From Bacteroidota bacterium (GTDB lineage: Bacteria; Bacteroidota; Bacteroidia; Chitinophagales; Chitinophagaceae), in NCBI GenBank assembly GCA_018267875.1, contig JAFDXP010000072.1:1-57018 (forward strand): 57,018 nucleotides of DNA, read 5' to 3'. Positions 19,276 to 29,584 of this stretch are shown piece by piece (position 1 is the first letter of the stretch; each line of letters starts with the position of its first letter). A model generated the notes under the pieces. That model was not told the origin of the DNA. It worked only from the letters and a program-made list of their open reading frames with translations, and did not search any database. The translations under genes and the position numbers were made by a program.

Positions 19276-19770
19276 ATGGAATTATTAACGCCCGAACTCG
19301 GACTATTTGTGTGGACGCTTGTAGCGTTTCTTATTGTGTTTTTTATCCTTCGCAAATTTGCTTGGGGTCCCATTTTGAAATCATTATCTGAGCGCGAAAC
19401 AGGTATTGCTGAGGCTATCGCTACGGCTGATCGTGTTCGTAAAGAAATGGCTCAAATGCAAAACGAAAACGAAAAACTGATGATGCAAGCAAGAGAAGAA
19501 CGCTCAGCTATGCTAAAAGAAGCTAAAGAAACTCGCGATAAAGTTGTAGCTGAAGCAAAAGATGCTGCAAAAGCAGAGGCTAATAAAATTATTGCCGATG
19601 CGCAACAGCAAATTCAGCATCAAAAAATGGCTGCATTGACAGAAGTGAAAAACGAAATTGGAAATCTTGCTGTAGCAGTAGCTGAAAAAGTGTTGCGTCG
19701 TCAATTGGCTGGCGAAGGTGCACAGAATGATTATGCTAGCATTTTGGCTGAAGAAGTAAACCTGAACTAA
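19276..19770 (+). CDS. atpF: F0F1 ATP synthase subunit b
   Basis: The 164-residue stalk subunit has one N-terminal membrane helix (LGLFVWTLVAFLIVFFILRKF) and a long, charged, Ala-rich coiled coil (about 35-150) such as AKDAAKAEANKIIADAQQQI. It links the a/c motor to F1 through the delta subunit. Length is typical. Spaced 129 bases from atpE by a hairpin-containing gap. Confidence 0.96.
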   Translation: MELLTPELGLFVWTLVAFLIVFFILRKFAWGPILKSLSERETGIAEAIATADRVRKEMAQMQNENEKLMMQAREERSAMLKEAKETRDKVVAEAKDAAKAEANKIIADAQQQIQHQKMAALTEVKNEIGNLAVAVAEKVLRRQLAGEGAQNDYASILAEEVNLN

Positions 19771-19783
19771 GATAAATTTCATT

Positions 19784-19822
19784 GTCCAATTTTACCTTGA
19801 TTGAATAAAGGTTTAAATGGAC
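19784..19822 (+). promoter_or_regulatory. Intercistronic hairpin between atpF and atpH
   Basis: Two 15-base arms (19784-19798 and 19808-19822) pair at 12 of 15 positions, with GTCCA/TGGAC and ACCTT/AAGGT blocks. There is no T tract after it. It is a second RNA hairpin inside the atp operon. Confidence 0.45.
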
Positions 19823-19844
19823 TTTTGACCCAGATATAAAATTT

Positions 19845-20408
19845 ATGCAAAATCCACGTCTTGCAGCACGATACGCCAAATCATTACTTGATTTTGCTAT
19901 TGAACAAAATAATTTGGAAGCTACACTGGCAGATGTAACCTTGTTGGACAAAATAAGCAATCATAGCCGCGATTTTACCAGTATGCTTCGTAGCCCGATT
20001 ATCAAGTCAGATAAAAAACAGGCTATAATGGATGCCGTTTTGGGAAATCGCTTATCTCCTATTACAAAAGCTTTCTTTACGCTATTGGTCAATAAAGGAC
20101 GTGAAGCAAATTTGCCCGAAATCGCAAAATCATTTATTGCCCAATATAAAGAGGTAAAGAACATTAAAACTTTACGCCTTACCACAGCCGTTCCAGCAAG
20201 TGATGCACTTAAAAATAAAATCATGGATCGTGCTTTGGCTTCGCTTAAAGAAAGTCAAGTGGAATTAATAGAACATGTAAATCCGGATATTATTGGAGGG
20301 TTTGTATTAGAAGTAGGTGACAAATTATTTGATGCCAGTATTCGCAAGGATTTAAAGGATGTTCGTGCTCAGTTTACTCAAAATATTTACGTAAGCCAAA
20401 TTCGCTAA
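19845..20408 (+). CDS. atpH: F0F1 ATP synthase subunit delta
   Basis: This 187-residue protein sits on top of F1 and joins it to the peripheral stalk. Signature parts are the start LAARYAKSLLDFAIEQ, the central FFTLLVNKGREANLPEIAKSF, and the C-terminal NPDIIGGFVLEVGDKLFDASI. Length fits the family. It lies between atpF and atpA as in most bacterial operons. Confidence 0.95.
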   Translation: MQNPRLAARYAKSLLDFAIEQNNLEATLADVTLLDKISNHSRDFTSMLRSPIIKSDKKQAIMDAVLGNRLSPITKAFFTLLVNKGREANLPEIAKSFIAQYKEVKNIKTLRLTTAVPASDALKNKIMDRALASLKESQVELIEHVNPDIIGGFVLEVGDKLFDASIRKDLKDVRAQFTQNIYVSQIR

Positions 20409-20454
20409 AAGAGGCTATTTAAAATAAACAAAATTAACGTTTGAATTTATAGTT

Positions 20455-22035
20455 ATGGTTGACATTAAACCGGATGAAATATCGGCGATTTTACGCCAAC
20501 AGCTAACAAACTTCGACGCAGGGGCAAGCCTTGAGGAAGTAGGCACTGTATTACAAGTGGGTGACGGTATTGCCCGTGTATATGGCTTAAATGGTGTACG
20601 CCAAGGTGAATTGGTGTCGTTTGAAAACGGCACTAAAGCCATTGCCATGAACTTGGAAGAAGATAACGTGGGTGTGGTAATGATGGGCGATTATTCCGAG
20701 ATTAAAGAAGGTGCTAAGGTTCGCCGTACCGGACAAATTGCCTCTATCAAAGTTGGTGAAGGCATGTGTGGCCGTGTGGTAAACACATTAGGTGAGCCTA
20801 TTGATGGCAAAGGCCCTTTGAAAGGAGAACTTTACGATATGCCATTGGAGCGTAAAGCACCGGGTGTAATCTTCCGTGAACCGGTAAAAGAACCCTTGCA
20901 AACCGGTATCAAAGCTATTGATGCTATGATTCCTGTTGGTCGTGGTCAACGTGAATTAGTAATTGGTGATCGCCAAACCGGTAAGACTGCCATTTGTATT
21001 GATACTATCATTAACCAAAAAGAATTTTTTGCAGCAGGAAAACCTGTTTATTGCATATATGTTGCAGTAGGACAAAAAGCTTCTACAGTTGCAGGTGTGA
21101 TGAAGACCTTAGAAGAAAATGGTGCGATGGAATATACCACTATCGTTGCTGCTTCTGCTTCTGATCCTGCTCCTCTTCAGTTCTTTGCTCCCTTTGCAGG
21201 TGCTGCTATCGGCGAATTTTTCCGTGATACGGGTCGCCCGGCATTAGTAGTTTATGATGATCTTTCTAAGCAGGCAGTAGCCTATCGCGAAGTATCACTT
21301 CTGCTTCGCCGCCCTCCGGGACGTGAGGCTTATCCGGGTGATGTATTCTATCTTCACAGTCGTTTGCTGGAGCGTGCTGCAAAAGTTATATCTAATGATG
21401 ACATTGCAAAGGATATGAACGATTTGCCGGAAAGCATCAAGCATTTGGTAAAAGGTGGTGGATCACTTACCGCTCTGCCAATTATTGAAACACAAGCCGG
21501 TGACGTTTCTGCATATATCCCCACAAACGTTATTTCCATCACAGATGGTCAGATATTTTTGGAAAACAACCTATTCTTATCAGGTATTCGTCCTGCCATT
21601 AACGTGGGTATTTCTGTAAGCCGTGTAGGTGGTAACGCACAGATTAAATCCATGAAAAAAGTAGCTGGTACTTTGAAACTTGACCAAGCACTTTACCGTG
21701 AGTTGGAAGCGTTCTCTAAGTTTGGTGGCGATTTGGATGCTGCTACTAAAAACGTAATTGATAAAGGTAGTCGTAACGTTGAAATCCTGAAGCAGCCTCA
21801 GTATTCACCTTATTCGGTTGAAAAACAAGTAGCTATTATTTACTTGGGTACAAACAACCTGATTCGTGAAGTGCCAGTTAAAAATGTAAAAGCATTTGAA
21901 GAAGCTTTCCTTCGTGATATGGAAGTGAAATTACCTGAAGTGCTTACTGAATTTAAAAAAGGAAACCTGCCTGAAGATGGCATCAACAAAATGGTGAAGT
22001 TGGCGCAGGATCTCATTCCTCAATTTAAAAAATAA
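20455..22035 (+). CDS. atpA: F0F1 ATP synthase subunit alpha
   Basis: The 526-residue alpha subunit forms the non-catalytic nucleotide sites of the F1 hexamer. The P loop GDRQTGKT contains K177; the signature [14 protein letters not shown] is present, as is the N-terminal [14 protein letters not shown] that contacts delta. Length is normal. It is the last gene of the operon: a 12-bp perfect terminator follows within 22 bases, and atpG, which usually comes next, is absent. Confidence 0.97.
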   Translation: MVDIKPDEISAILRQQLTNFDAGASLEEVGTVLQVGDGIARVYGLNGVRQGELVSFENGTKAIAMNLEEDNVGVVMMGDYSEIKEGAKVRRTGQIASIKVGEGMCGRVVNTLGEPIDGKGPLKGELYDMPLERKAPGVIFREPVKEPLQTGIKAIDAMIPVGRGQRELVIGDRQTGKTAICIDTIINQKEFFAAGKPVYCIYVAVGQKASTVAGVMKTLEENGAMEYTTIVAASASDPAPLQFFAPFAGAAIGEFFRDTGRPALVVYDDLSKQAVAYREVSLLLRRPPGREAYPGDVFYLHSRLLERAAKVISNDDIAKDMNDLPESIKHLVKGGGSLTALPIIETQAGDVSAYIPTNVISITDGQIFLENNLFLSGIRPAINVGISVSRVGGNAQIKSMKKVAGTLKLDQALYRELEAFSKFGGDLDAATKNVIDKGSRNVEILKQPQYSPYSVEKQVAIIYLGTNNLIREVPVKNVKAFEEAFLRDMEVKLPEVLTEFKKGNLPEDGINKMVKLAQDLIPQFKK

Positions 22036-22056
22036 ATTGAATTCCATTTTTCTATC

Positions 22057-22093
22057 AAACACTCCTACAGAAAATGTAGGAGTGTTTTTATTT
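22057..22093 (+). terminator. Strong terminator of the atp operon
   Basis: AAACACTCCTAC (22057-22068) and its exact reverse complement (22076-22087) form a 12-bp stem with a 7-base loop, continuing into TTTTTATTTTT. It separates atpA from the efflux operon. Confidence 0.95.
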
Positions 22094-22184
22094 TTAGTAA
22101 ATTGAACGATTCATTTTGCCTTTTAATAGCCATTTAACTTTCGTTTTGGCTTAACTGAACTTTCTTTGCAAACTTATTTGCGTT

Positions 22185-23474
22185 ATGCGGAAATTATACT
22201 GCCTTATCCTTCTGGTTTTTTGTCTTTTTTTGGGAGTGCCAGCCCAATGTCAAGTACAACAAGATACACTCCGATTATCTTTAACTGAAGCGGAATCAAT
22301 GTTTCTGAAAGGAAATCTATTGCTTCTTGCTCAACGATATAATATTGATCAAGCAAAGGCAGGAATCATTACAGCCAAACTATGGGACAATCCGGATCTT
22401 AATTTTACTTCTGTTTTCTACAATTTTACAACTAAAAAGTTTTTTCAACTTGATGATGATAATGGTGAAGTTACCGGCCAAATAACACAAATTATTCGCA
22501 CTGCAGGCAAGAGAAACAAAAACATAAAAATAGCTAAAACTACAGCGGACATTGCTGAATATCAATACTATGATTTGCTGCGAACCTTGCGTTATACTCT
22601 AAGAAACGATTTCTATAACAATTACTATTTGCAACAAACGCAAAAGGTTTATTTCACGGAAATCAATGCTCTGAGACATATCGTTGATGGCTATAAAATA
22701 GAAGTAGGAAAGGGAAATATCGCCAGAAAAGATCTATTGCGAATCCAATCTCAACTGTATTCTCTTGAAGCAGAACTGGCAGGCATTCAAAACCAAATTG
22801 ACGACATTCAAAGTGAGCTAAAGCTCTTGATTTCAGCAGGGGCAAAAGATTATGTAGTTTCCAAAAATGATTATGGAAGTAGCTTAGATCATCAAGAAAT
22901 TGTACGAAATGTAGCCTATCAGACTTTAGTAGATTCAGCTTCAAAAAATCGCTTTGATTTGAGAATTGCTCAATCCGGAAAAGTGGTGAGCGAACAAAAC
23001 TTATCCTTGCAGAAGGCAATGGCTGTTCCGGATGTTAGCGTCATGGCTGGATATGATCGTTTAGGCTCTTTTGTGAAAGATTACAATTATTTAGGCTTAG
23101 ATTTTAACCTGCCTACTTTTAATCGAAATCAAGGGAACATAAAGGCTGCAAAAGCACAACTGAAAGCCAGTGAAGCTGCCCTGCAACTCACTGCAAACAC
23201 GGTAGAAAGCCAAGTGGCCAACGCTTACATAGGCGCGTTACGTGCTGAAACATTATTAAATTCTTTTGATGCAACTTTTGAGTCAGATCAAAGAAATATA
23301 ATTGAAGAGGTAACAAAAAATTTTGAGAAACGAAACATTTCCCTATTAGACTTTACGGACTTCTATGATGCCTACAAACAAAATGTGGTTCAAGTAAACA
23401 ATTTGCGCTATCAAAGGCTTGCTCAATTAGAGCAACTCAACTTTACAACAGGAACCCTGATTTTTAACCGTTAA
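22185..23474 (+). CDS. Outer membrane efflux protein of a CzcCBA-type system (TolC family)
   Basis: A signal peptide (ends VPAQCQ) is followed by about 400 residues of long alternating helices and strands typical of TolC/CusC channels. Segments such as LRNDFYNNYYLQQTQKVYFTEI and QLKASEAALQLTANTVESQV are the repeated coiled-coil halves. It would form the trimeric exit duct in the outer membrane for metal ions delivered by the adaptor and pump encoded just downstream (20-base and 123-base gaps). No lipobox is seen, unlike E. coli CusC. Confidence 0.9.
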   Translation: MRKLYCLILLVFCLFLGVPAQCQVQQDTLRLSLTEAESMFLKGNLLLLAQRYNIDQAKAGIITAKLWDNPDLNFTSVFYNFTTKKFFQLDDDNGEVTGQITQIIRTAGKRNKNIKIAKTTADIAEYQYYDLLRTLRYTLRNDFYNNYYLQQTQKVYFTEINALRHIVDGYKIEVGKGNIARKDLLRIQSQLYSLEAELAGIQNQIDDIQSELKLLISAGAKDYVVSKNDYGSSLDHQEIVRNVAYQTLVDSASKNRFDLRIAQSGKVVSEQNLSLQKAMAVPDVSVMAGYDRLGSFVKDYNYLGLDFNLPTFNRNQGNIKAAKAQLKASEAALQLTANTVESQVANAYIGALRAETLLNSFDATFESDQRNIIEEVTKNFEKRNISLLDFTDFYDAYKQNVVQVNNLRYQRLAQLEQLNFTTGTLIFNR

Positions 23475-23493
23475 TTTCCAGAATACACACTAT

Positions 23494-24609
23494 ATGCTTC
23501 GTTTTGTTTTTAAGAATCGTAATCAAGCACTATCAGCTTTATTGTTTCTACCCATTGTGCTTTTTATTTCGTCATGCGGCAAACATTCAGTTGAAGAGGA
23601 TGATCACAGAGGGGTTTATTATGTCCCAGACTCTGTAATGAAAACGTTGGCAATTTCGGAATGTCAGTTAGCACCATTAACCAGCTCTATTAAGTTTAAT
23701 GGAATAGTAGATGTAGATCCGGACATGGTTCTAAATGTATATCCTTTGATTTCCGGAAATGTGCAAGGAGCTGCTCCTATGTTGGGGGACTATGTTCGCA
23801 AAGGAGAATCATTAGGTACAGTTAGAAGTGCTGAAATTGCGGGCTATGATGCTACTTTGGTTAATGCACAAGAAAATGTACGACTCAACCTTAGTCTTTT
23901 AAATCGTGCAAAGGATATGGCTAAAGGTGGATTAGCTTCACAAGTGGATGTAACACAAGCGGAAGTAGCTTATCAACAAGCATTAGCTGCTAAAATTCAA
24001 GCTGAAAAAGTGTTAGCTATAAATGGAAGCGGACAAAACGGAACCTACACTATAAAGGCTCCCATAGATGGCTTTATCGTTCAGAAAAATATTACAGATG
24101 GTATGAGTATTCGACCGGACAACAACAACCCTCTGTATGTCATCAGTGATTTGAAGACTGTTTGGGTGCAAGCAAATGTCTATGAGGCAAATATTGGAAA
24201 GGTACATTTGGGTGATGTTGCTGATGTTACAACCATCACGTATCCAGATAAAGTATTTCATGGAAAGGTTGATAAACTGATGAACGTATTAGACCCCAGC
24301 AACCGTGTCATGAAAATGCGTGTCGTGTTATCTAACCCAGATTATTTGTTGAAACCCCAAATGTTTGCTACCGTAACAGTTAACAATTCATTGAATCAGC
24401 AAGTTCGCGCTATTCCCGCTTCTGCATTGGTTTTCGACAACAGTCAGTATTATGTTATTGTGTACAAAAGCAATAAAGATGTGAAGTTACGCAATGTGCA
24501 ACTCATCAGTAATAATGGTGTTACTGCTTTTATAAAAGATGGATTAGATGTAGGTGAAAAAGTAATCAGTAGCAATGCTATTTTGATTTATGGAGAATTG
24601 AATAGTTAG
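23494..24609 (+). CDS. Periplasmic adaptor of a heavy-metal RND efflux system
   Basis: The 371-residue membrane-fusion protein has lipobox FISSC with Cys28, so it is anchored in the inner membrane by lipid. It has the barrel-sandwich/lipoyl halves (VYPLISGNVQGAAPMLGDYV and YTIKAPIDGFIVQKNITDG), a helical hairpin between them (about 125-180), and a beta-barrel with TVWVQANVYEANIGKVHLGD. It belongs to the CzcB/CusB group. It bridges the pump at 24733 and the channel at 22185. Confidence 0.93.
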   Translation: MLRFVFKNRNQALSALLFLPIVLFISSCGKHSVEEDDHRGVYYVPDSVMKTLAISECQLAPLTSSIKFNGIVDVDPDMVLNVYPLISGNVQGAAPMLGDYVRKGESLGTVRSAEIAGYDATLVNAQENVRLNLSLLNRAKDMAKGGLASQVDVTQAEVAYQQALAAKIQAEKVLAINGSGQNGTYTIKAPIDGFIVQKNITDGMSIRPDNNNPLYVISDLKTVWVQANVYEANIGKVHLGDVADVTTITYPDKVFHGKVDKLMNVLDPSNRVMKMRVVLSNPDYLLKPQMFATVTVNNSLNQQVRAIPASALVFDNSQYYVIVYKSNKDVKLRNVQLISNNGVTAFIKDGLDVGEKVISSNAILIYGELNS

Positions 24610-24732
24610 TGTTTGACTACCCAAATGACTTTTACAGTAAATACTAATCCATTTTACAAACGTTATTGTTAGCATGAAATCAGTGACTATAACATCACTA
24701 AACTGCTTTTCAGTGGCAAAAAATATTTTCAG

Positions 24733-27700
24733 ATGAACAAGGTGCTCAAAGCGGTTATCGGTTTTTCACTCAAAAACAGATACTTTATTCTCTTTGCTAC
24801 TGTTATACTCATTGTTACCGGTATCATTACGTTTCAAAACATGCCCATTGAGGCATTTCCTGATGTTACCAACACAGAAATAAGCATCATTACGCAATGG
24901 CCTGGACGAAGTGCAGAGGAGGTTGAGAAATTTATCACCATCCCGATTGAAGTGGCTATGAATCCGGTACAACAAAAGGTAAGCCTGCGAAGTACCAGTA
25001 TTTTTGGATTAAGTTATGTAAAAATAATTTTTGAAGACGGAGTCAAAGACCCTCAAGCACGGCAGCAAGTAATGAACTTGTTGCCCAATGCGAATCTCCC
25101 GCCCAATGTGCAATCACAAGTGCAACCTCCAACTGGTCCGACGGGTGAAATATTTCGTTACACCTTAGAAAGCGATGTGCGAGATGTACGAGAACTAAAA
25201 ACATTGCAAGATTGGGTTGTAGATCGTCAATTGCGATCGGTACCGGGAATAGGTGATATCACCGCATTTGGAGGTAAAACAAAAGCTTATGAAATAGCCG
25301 TAGATCCGCAAAAGCTTACCACATTGGATATTACGCCGCTTGATGTATTTAATGCCGTTCAAAAAACGAACATCAATATCGGCGGAGATATGATTGTGCA
25401 AAACAATCAGGCATTTGTAGTGCGAGGAATAGGTTTGCTTAATGATATTCATGAGATAGCCAACATTGTAGTTAAAAACACAAATGGTGTACCCGTTTTA
25501 GTGAAAGATGTTGCTGAAGTAAGTGTTTCAAATGTGCCAAGATTAGGTTGGGTGGCTCGTGCCAATGGATTGATGGATAGCAATGGCAAACGAGTGATTA
25601 CTGATCAGCCTGATGTTGTAGAAGCTATTGTGGTGATGAGAAAAGGAGCAAACCCATCAGATGTATTAACCGGTTTACGAGCAAAAATTGATAAACTTAA
25701 CAATCAAATTTTACCTCGAGATGTTCGGATTGTTCCCTATTATGATCGCTCAGATCTTATTCGGTTTGCCACACACACCGTGATGCACAATTTGATAGAA
25801 GGAATCTTGTTGGTTACGCTTTTGGTGTCGTTATTTATGTTTAATTGGCGCACAACGCTCATCGTTTCTATCATTATTCCTTTAGCCTTACTGTTCGCCT
25901 TTATCTGTTTACACTTGATGGGCATGAGTGCAAACTTACTTTCTCTTGGTGCCGTAGATTTTGGAATTATCATTGATGGTGCCGTAGTGATGGTGGAGGG
26001 AATGTTTGTTATTCTTGATCACAAAGCCAAAGAGGTTGGCATGGATCGCTTCAATAAATTGGCTAAGTACGGAATGATAAAAAAGAATGGTGCACAATTA
26101 GGCAAAGCCATCTTTTTTGCAAAACTTATTATCATTACTGGCTTGCTTCCCATTTTTGCCTTTCAAAAAGTAGAGGGTAAGATGTTTTCCCCGCTAGCTT
26201 ATACTTTAGGTTTTGCCTTGTTGGGTGCGCTTATTACCACCCTCACGTTGGTTCCAGTACTCATATCAATGTTGTTGAAAAAAGATGTTCATGAAAAACA
26301 TAATCCTTTTGTTCATCATTTAACCGGTGCTATGCAAAAGGGTTTTGTAGCAGCTTATCGTAAAAAAGAAACGGTAGTTGTTGTTGCACTGGTGGTGATG
26401 GTAGTTGGACTTTTTTCTTTCAGCTTTTTAGGGTCTGAATTCTTACCGGAATTAGATGAAGGTTCAATTTGGTTGCGTGTACAAACTCCGTATAGTATAT
26501 CTCTGGAAAAAAGTAAAGAAATTGCAACTCAAGTTCGTAAAATCATTATTCAATACCCGCAAGTAAAGTATGCCGTTTCACAAACCGGACGACCGGATAA
26601 TGGAACTGATGTAGCCGGATTTTACAACAATGAATTTTCGGTTATGCTCTATCCCGAAGACACATGGAAACCACATATAACTAAAGACAAGCTGATTCAA
26701 CAAATGAACCAAAAGTTAAGTGCTATTCCGGGTGTGGAATTGAACTTTTCTCAGCCAATCATGGATAATGTGGAAGAAGCAGTAAGTGGTGTGAAGGGAA
26801 GTATTTGTGTTAAAGTATATGGAGATTCGCTTAATTATATGGAGCGAAAAGTAAAAGAAGTCTATGAGCAATTAAAATCAGTTAGAGGAATTTCCGACCT
26901 TGGCGTTATTCACAATATCGGACAGCCTGAATTGGCTGTCAATTTGAATCAACAGAAAATGGCCATGTACGGCGTAGCTACGGCTGATGCCAATGCAGTT
27001 TTAGGAATGGCCATAGGTGGAACCGCTGCCAGCACACTTTATGAGGGAATTAAGACCTTTGATATACGCGTTCGACTGCCTGAGAATTTTAGAAAAACAC
27101 CGGAAGATATTGGTAATCTATTAGTGCCTACTGAAAGCGGTTCTAAAGTGCCTATAAAAGAAATAGCAACCATCACACAGAAAACAGGCCCTTGTTTGAT
27201 TTTTAGAGATGACAACCAACGCTATTCAGCTTTAAAATTTAGTGTCCGTGATCGCGACATGGGTAGTACTATTGCCGAAGCAATGTCCAAAGTAAAAGGA
27301 AGCGTGAAATTGAAATCTGGTTATACTATGGCTTGGCAAGGCGATTTTGAAAACCAGCAACGTGCAGAAAAACGTTTGATGCAGGTTGTGCCAATATCAT
27401 TATTACTGATTTTCATCTTACTGTTCACCATGTTTGGGAATTTTAAAGATGCCGCTTTGGTTTTCTTAAATGTTCCATTTGCAATTGTTGGAGGCATTGC
27501 TGCATTGCTTATTACGGGTACTAACTTTAGTATCAGTGCAGGTATTGGTTTTATTGCTTTGTTTGGTATTTGTATCCAAGATGGTGTATTGCTCATTACA
27601 GTATTTAAACAGAATATTGAAAAACTTAGAAAGGGACATCACAATTTATATGAAGGCATCAAACTGGGTGTTGCATCAAGAATTCGACCGGTTATGATGA

Positions 27701-27897
27701 CTGCACTCATGGCTGCAATAGGACTTTTTCCGGCTGCTATTTCGCACGGTATTGGCTCTGAAAGCAGCCGCCCGCTTGCTCGTGTAGTTATTGGCGGAAT
27801 TCTTTGCGCAATGATATTTAGTTTGTGGGTTTTTCCATTAATCTTTGCTTGGGCTTATAGGAAAGTAGAAAAAGACGGGGATGATATGAGTGCGTAA
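24733..27897 (+). CDS. Heavy-metal efflux RND pump, CzcA/CusA family
   Basis: This 1054-residue inner-membrane pump has 12 predicted helices and two large periplasmic loops. The start LIVTGIITFQNMPIEAFPDV and the PWPGRSAEEVE-type motif QWPGRSAEEVEKFI are typical of the HME family. In helix 4 the motif VDFGIIIDGAVVMVE, with D409, matches the divalent-cation (Co/Zn/Cd, CzcA) class rather than the DAA-type motif of CusA for Cu/Ag, so zinc/cobalt/cadmium/nickel export is the better guess. The residue after VVMVE is Gly instead of the usual Asn. The operon has no linked regulator. Confidence 0.94.
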   Translation: MNKVLKAVIGFSLKNRYFILFATVILIVTGIITFQNMPIEAFPDVTNTEISIITQWPGRSAEEVEKFITIPIEVAMNPVQQKVSLRSTSIFGLSYVKIIFEDGVKDPQARQQVMNLLPNANLPPNVQSQVQPPTGPTGEIFRYTLESDVRDVRELKTLQDWVVDRQLRSVPGIGDITAFGGKTKAYEIAVDPQKLTTLDITPLDVFNAVQKTNINIGGDMIVQNNQAFVVRGIGLLNDIHEIANIVVKNTNGVPVLVKDVAEVSVSNVPRLGWVARANGLMDSNGKRVITDQPDVVEAIVVMRKGANPSDVLTGLRAKIDKLNNQILPRDVRIVPYYDRSDLIRFATHTVMHNLIEGILLVTLLVSLFMFNWRTTLIVSIIIPLALLFAFICLHLMGMSANLLSLGAVDFGIIIDGAVVMVEGMFVILDHKAKEVGMDRFNKLAKYGMIKKNGAQLGKAIFFAKLIIITGLLPIFAFQKVEGKMFSPLAYTLGFALLGALITTLTLVPVLISMLLKKDVHEKHNPFVHHLTGAMQKGFVAAYRKKETVVVVALVVMVVGLFSFSFLGSEFLPELDEGSIWLRVQTPYSISLEKSKEIATQVRKIIIQYPQVKYAVSQTGRPDNGTDVAGFYNNEFSVMLYPEDTWKPHITKDKLIQQMNQKLSAIPGVELNFSQPIMDNVEEAVSGVKGSICVKVYGDSLNYMERKVKEVYEQLKSVRGISDLGVIHNIGQPELAVNLNQQKMAMYGVATADANAVLGMAIGGTAASTLYEGIKTFDIRVRLPENFRKTPEDIGNLLVPTESGSKVPIKEIATITQKTGPCLIFRDDNQRYSALKFSVRDRDMGSTIAEAMSKVKGSVKLKSGYTMAWQGDFENQQRAEKRLMQVVPISLLLIFILLFTMFGNFKDAALVFLNVPFAIVGGIAALLITGTNFSISAGIGFIALFGICIQDGVLLITVFKQNIEKLRKGHHNLYEGIKLGVASRIRPVMMTALMAAIGLFPAAISHGIGSESSRPLARVVIGGILCAMIFSLWVFPLIFAWAYRKVEKDGDDMSA

Positions 27898-28027
27898 TAT
27901 TAATTCCATAGGTTCACAGCCATAGATTAAAAATGTAGTTTAGCTATGCTATAAGCTATTCTACGTAATGAAATGTTGAAATAATGGTTTGAAGTTGACT
28001 ACGACGAAAATTTGCCTTTGAAAAGTC

Positions 28028-29509
28028 TTATTTTACCAATCGCTTGATCAATGGAAAAGATTTTAACTCAGCTCTTTCACGTTTGAAAATGAACAAAAAG
28101 AAAACCATAAACAAAAGCGTTCCACTAACCATTCGTAAGGGTATCGAAGTTGTGAAACTAATGATGCTTTTCTGAACAAAAAATAAAATCAACATAGCAC
28201 CTAAATAACTAAGTAGCTTTTTTAGGTCATAAGGTATAGGGTAATATTTCTGTCCCCAAGCGTATGATAAAACCATCATAGTGCCATAGCAAGCAAGCGT
28301 GCCCCATGCGCATGCGTCATAACCCCAAGTAGGAATCAATATCCAATTGAAGGCAACCGTAACTACCGAACCTATTAGCATGATGTAAGCACCATAGCGG
28401 GTTTTGTCTGTTAGTTTATACCAAACAGTTAGGTTGTAGTAAATGCCAAGAAAAACGTAAGAAAGAAGAAGGACAGGAACAAGATTTAAGGCATTACGAT
28501 AATCGCGCCCTACAAAGTATTTCCAAATATCCAAGTAGAGCATCACACTCAAAAACATGATGCAGAGTGCTATCACAAACCATTTCATAACTCGAGCATA
28601 GGTTTCGGGCGCATTTTTTTCTTTCGCCATTGAAAAGAAAAATGGTTCTGCAGCCATTCGAAATGCTTGAATAGCAAGGTTGATCATAATGGAAAGCCTT
28701 ACTGCGGCTGTGTAAATACCTACCATGCGCAAGGATTCATCTTCTGAAACAGGATACAGTTTTTGAAACATAACTCGGTTGAGTGTATCATTAATAGTTC
28801 CAGCAAATCCTGCTATTAGAATGGGAAAACCATATAGTAACACCCGGTGCAATAAGGCTTTGTTAATCATCGGACGATAATCTTTCAATTCCTTAAATAG
28901 CAACAAAAGCGTAACTACTGATTGCAATACATTGGCAAACAAAATAAAGCCTAAGCCCCAATACCGATTGTATAAGGTTTCTCCTACTAAACTTTTGCCC
29001 ACACTAAACAACGCCACTACACTTACCACATACACAACAATGCCGGCGACTTTCGTAACAGCATATTTTCTAGGTCTATTTTCCTTTCGTAATCGAGCAT
29101 AGGGTAATGCGGAAATTGCATCCATGCCTACTATCAGCGCACACCAGCCAACATAATCCGGATGGTCTTGTATGTTCGCAAAAACTGAAACAGGAGCGGA
29201 AAACACCCATAGTAATAGGCTGAAAAGCCCCGTACTGATAAGCATGGCCGTCAACTGTGTGCCATAAAGTTGCTTGTTGTCTTCAGTTTGGCTGTATCTA
29301 AAATAGGCTGTTTCCATCCCATAGGTGTATAGCACATTTAAGATGGGAATGACTGCATACACAAATGAGTATTTGCCAAACTCAAGTTGTCCACGAGCAC
29401 CTACTAACGTATAAGTAAGATATGGAGTGAGTAAATAAGTGAGTAGGCGGGCGGCAATATTGCTAACGCCATACCACATGGTTTGTCCTGCAAGTTTTTT
29501 TAGAGACAA
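28028..29509 (-). CDS. Polysaccharide flippase (oligosaccharide flippase/MviN-like, MOP superfamily)
   Basis: The 493-residue integral membrane protein has about 14 hydrophobic helices across its length (for example VLLYGFPILIAGFAGTINDTLNRVMF) and the N-terminal LAGQTMWYGVSNIAARLLTY typical of Wzx-like lipid-linked sugar flippases. It probably moves undecaprenyl-linked glycans across the inner membrane. The reading frame has no ATG before residue 11, so translation appears to start at TTG (29509); the first ATG would remove part of the first helix. No glycosyltransferases are nearby. It follows korB on the same strand with a 75-base gap that contains a CGCTG/CAGCG hairpin without a T tract. 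Confidence 0.88.
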   Translation of the reverse strand: MSLKKLAGQTMWYGVSNIAARLLTYLLTPYLTYTLVGARGQLEFGKYSFVYAVIPILNVLYTYGMETAYFRYSQTEDNKQLYGTQLTAMLISTGLFSLLLWVFSAPVSVFANIQDHPDYVGWCALIVGMDAISALPYARLRKENRPRKYAVTKVAGIVVYVVSVVALFSVGKSLVGETLYNRYWGLGFILFANVLQSVVTLLLLFKELKDYRPMINKALLHRVLLYGFPILIAGFAGTINDTLNRVMFQKLYPVSEDESLRMVGIYTAAVRLSIMINLAIQAFRMAAEPFFFSMAKEKNAPETYARVMKWFVIALCIMFLSVMLYLDIWKYFVGRDYRNALNLVPVLLLSYVFLGIYYNLTVWYKLTDKTRYGAYIMLIGSVVTVAFNWILIPTWGYDACAWGTLACYGTMMVLSYAWGQKYYPIPYDLKKLLSYLGAMLILFFVQKSIISFTTSIPLRMVSGTLLFMVFFLFIFKRERAELKSFPLIKRLVK

Positions 29510-29584
29510 ATGTCTTCAGTTTTTGCGCTGTTCAACAGCGTTGAAAAATGTAAAGAAAACAAATCGAACCAACAAATGTTGCTC

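Noticed and set aside
27935-27964. Inverted repeat GTAGTTTAGCT / AGCTATTCTAC between two convergent genes
   Set aside because: It pairs at only 9 of 11 bases, is AT-rich and lacks a T tract, so I could not call it a terminator.
29526-29540. CGCTG/CAGCG hairpin between korB and the flippase gene
   Set aside because: On the minus strand it is followed by an A run and not a T run, so termination is not supported.
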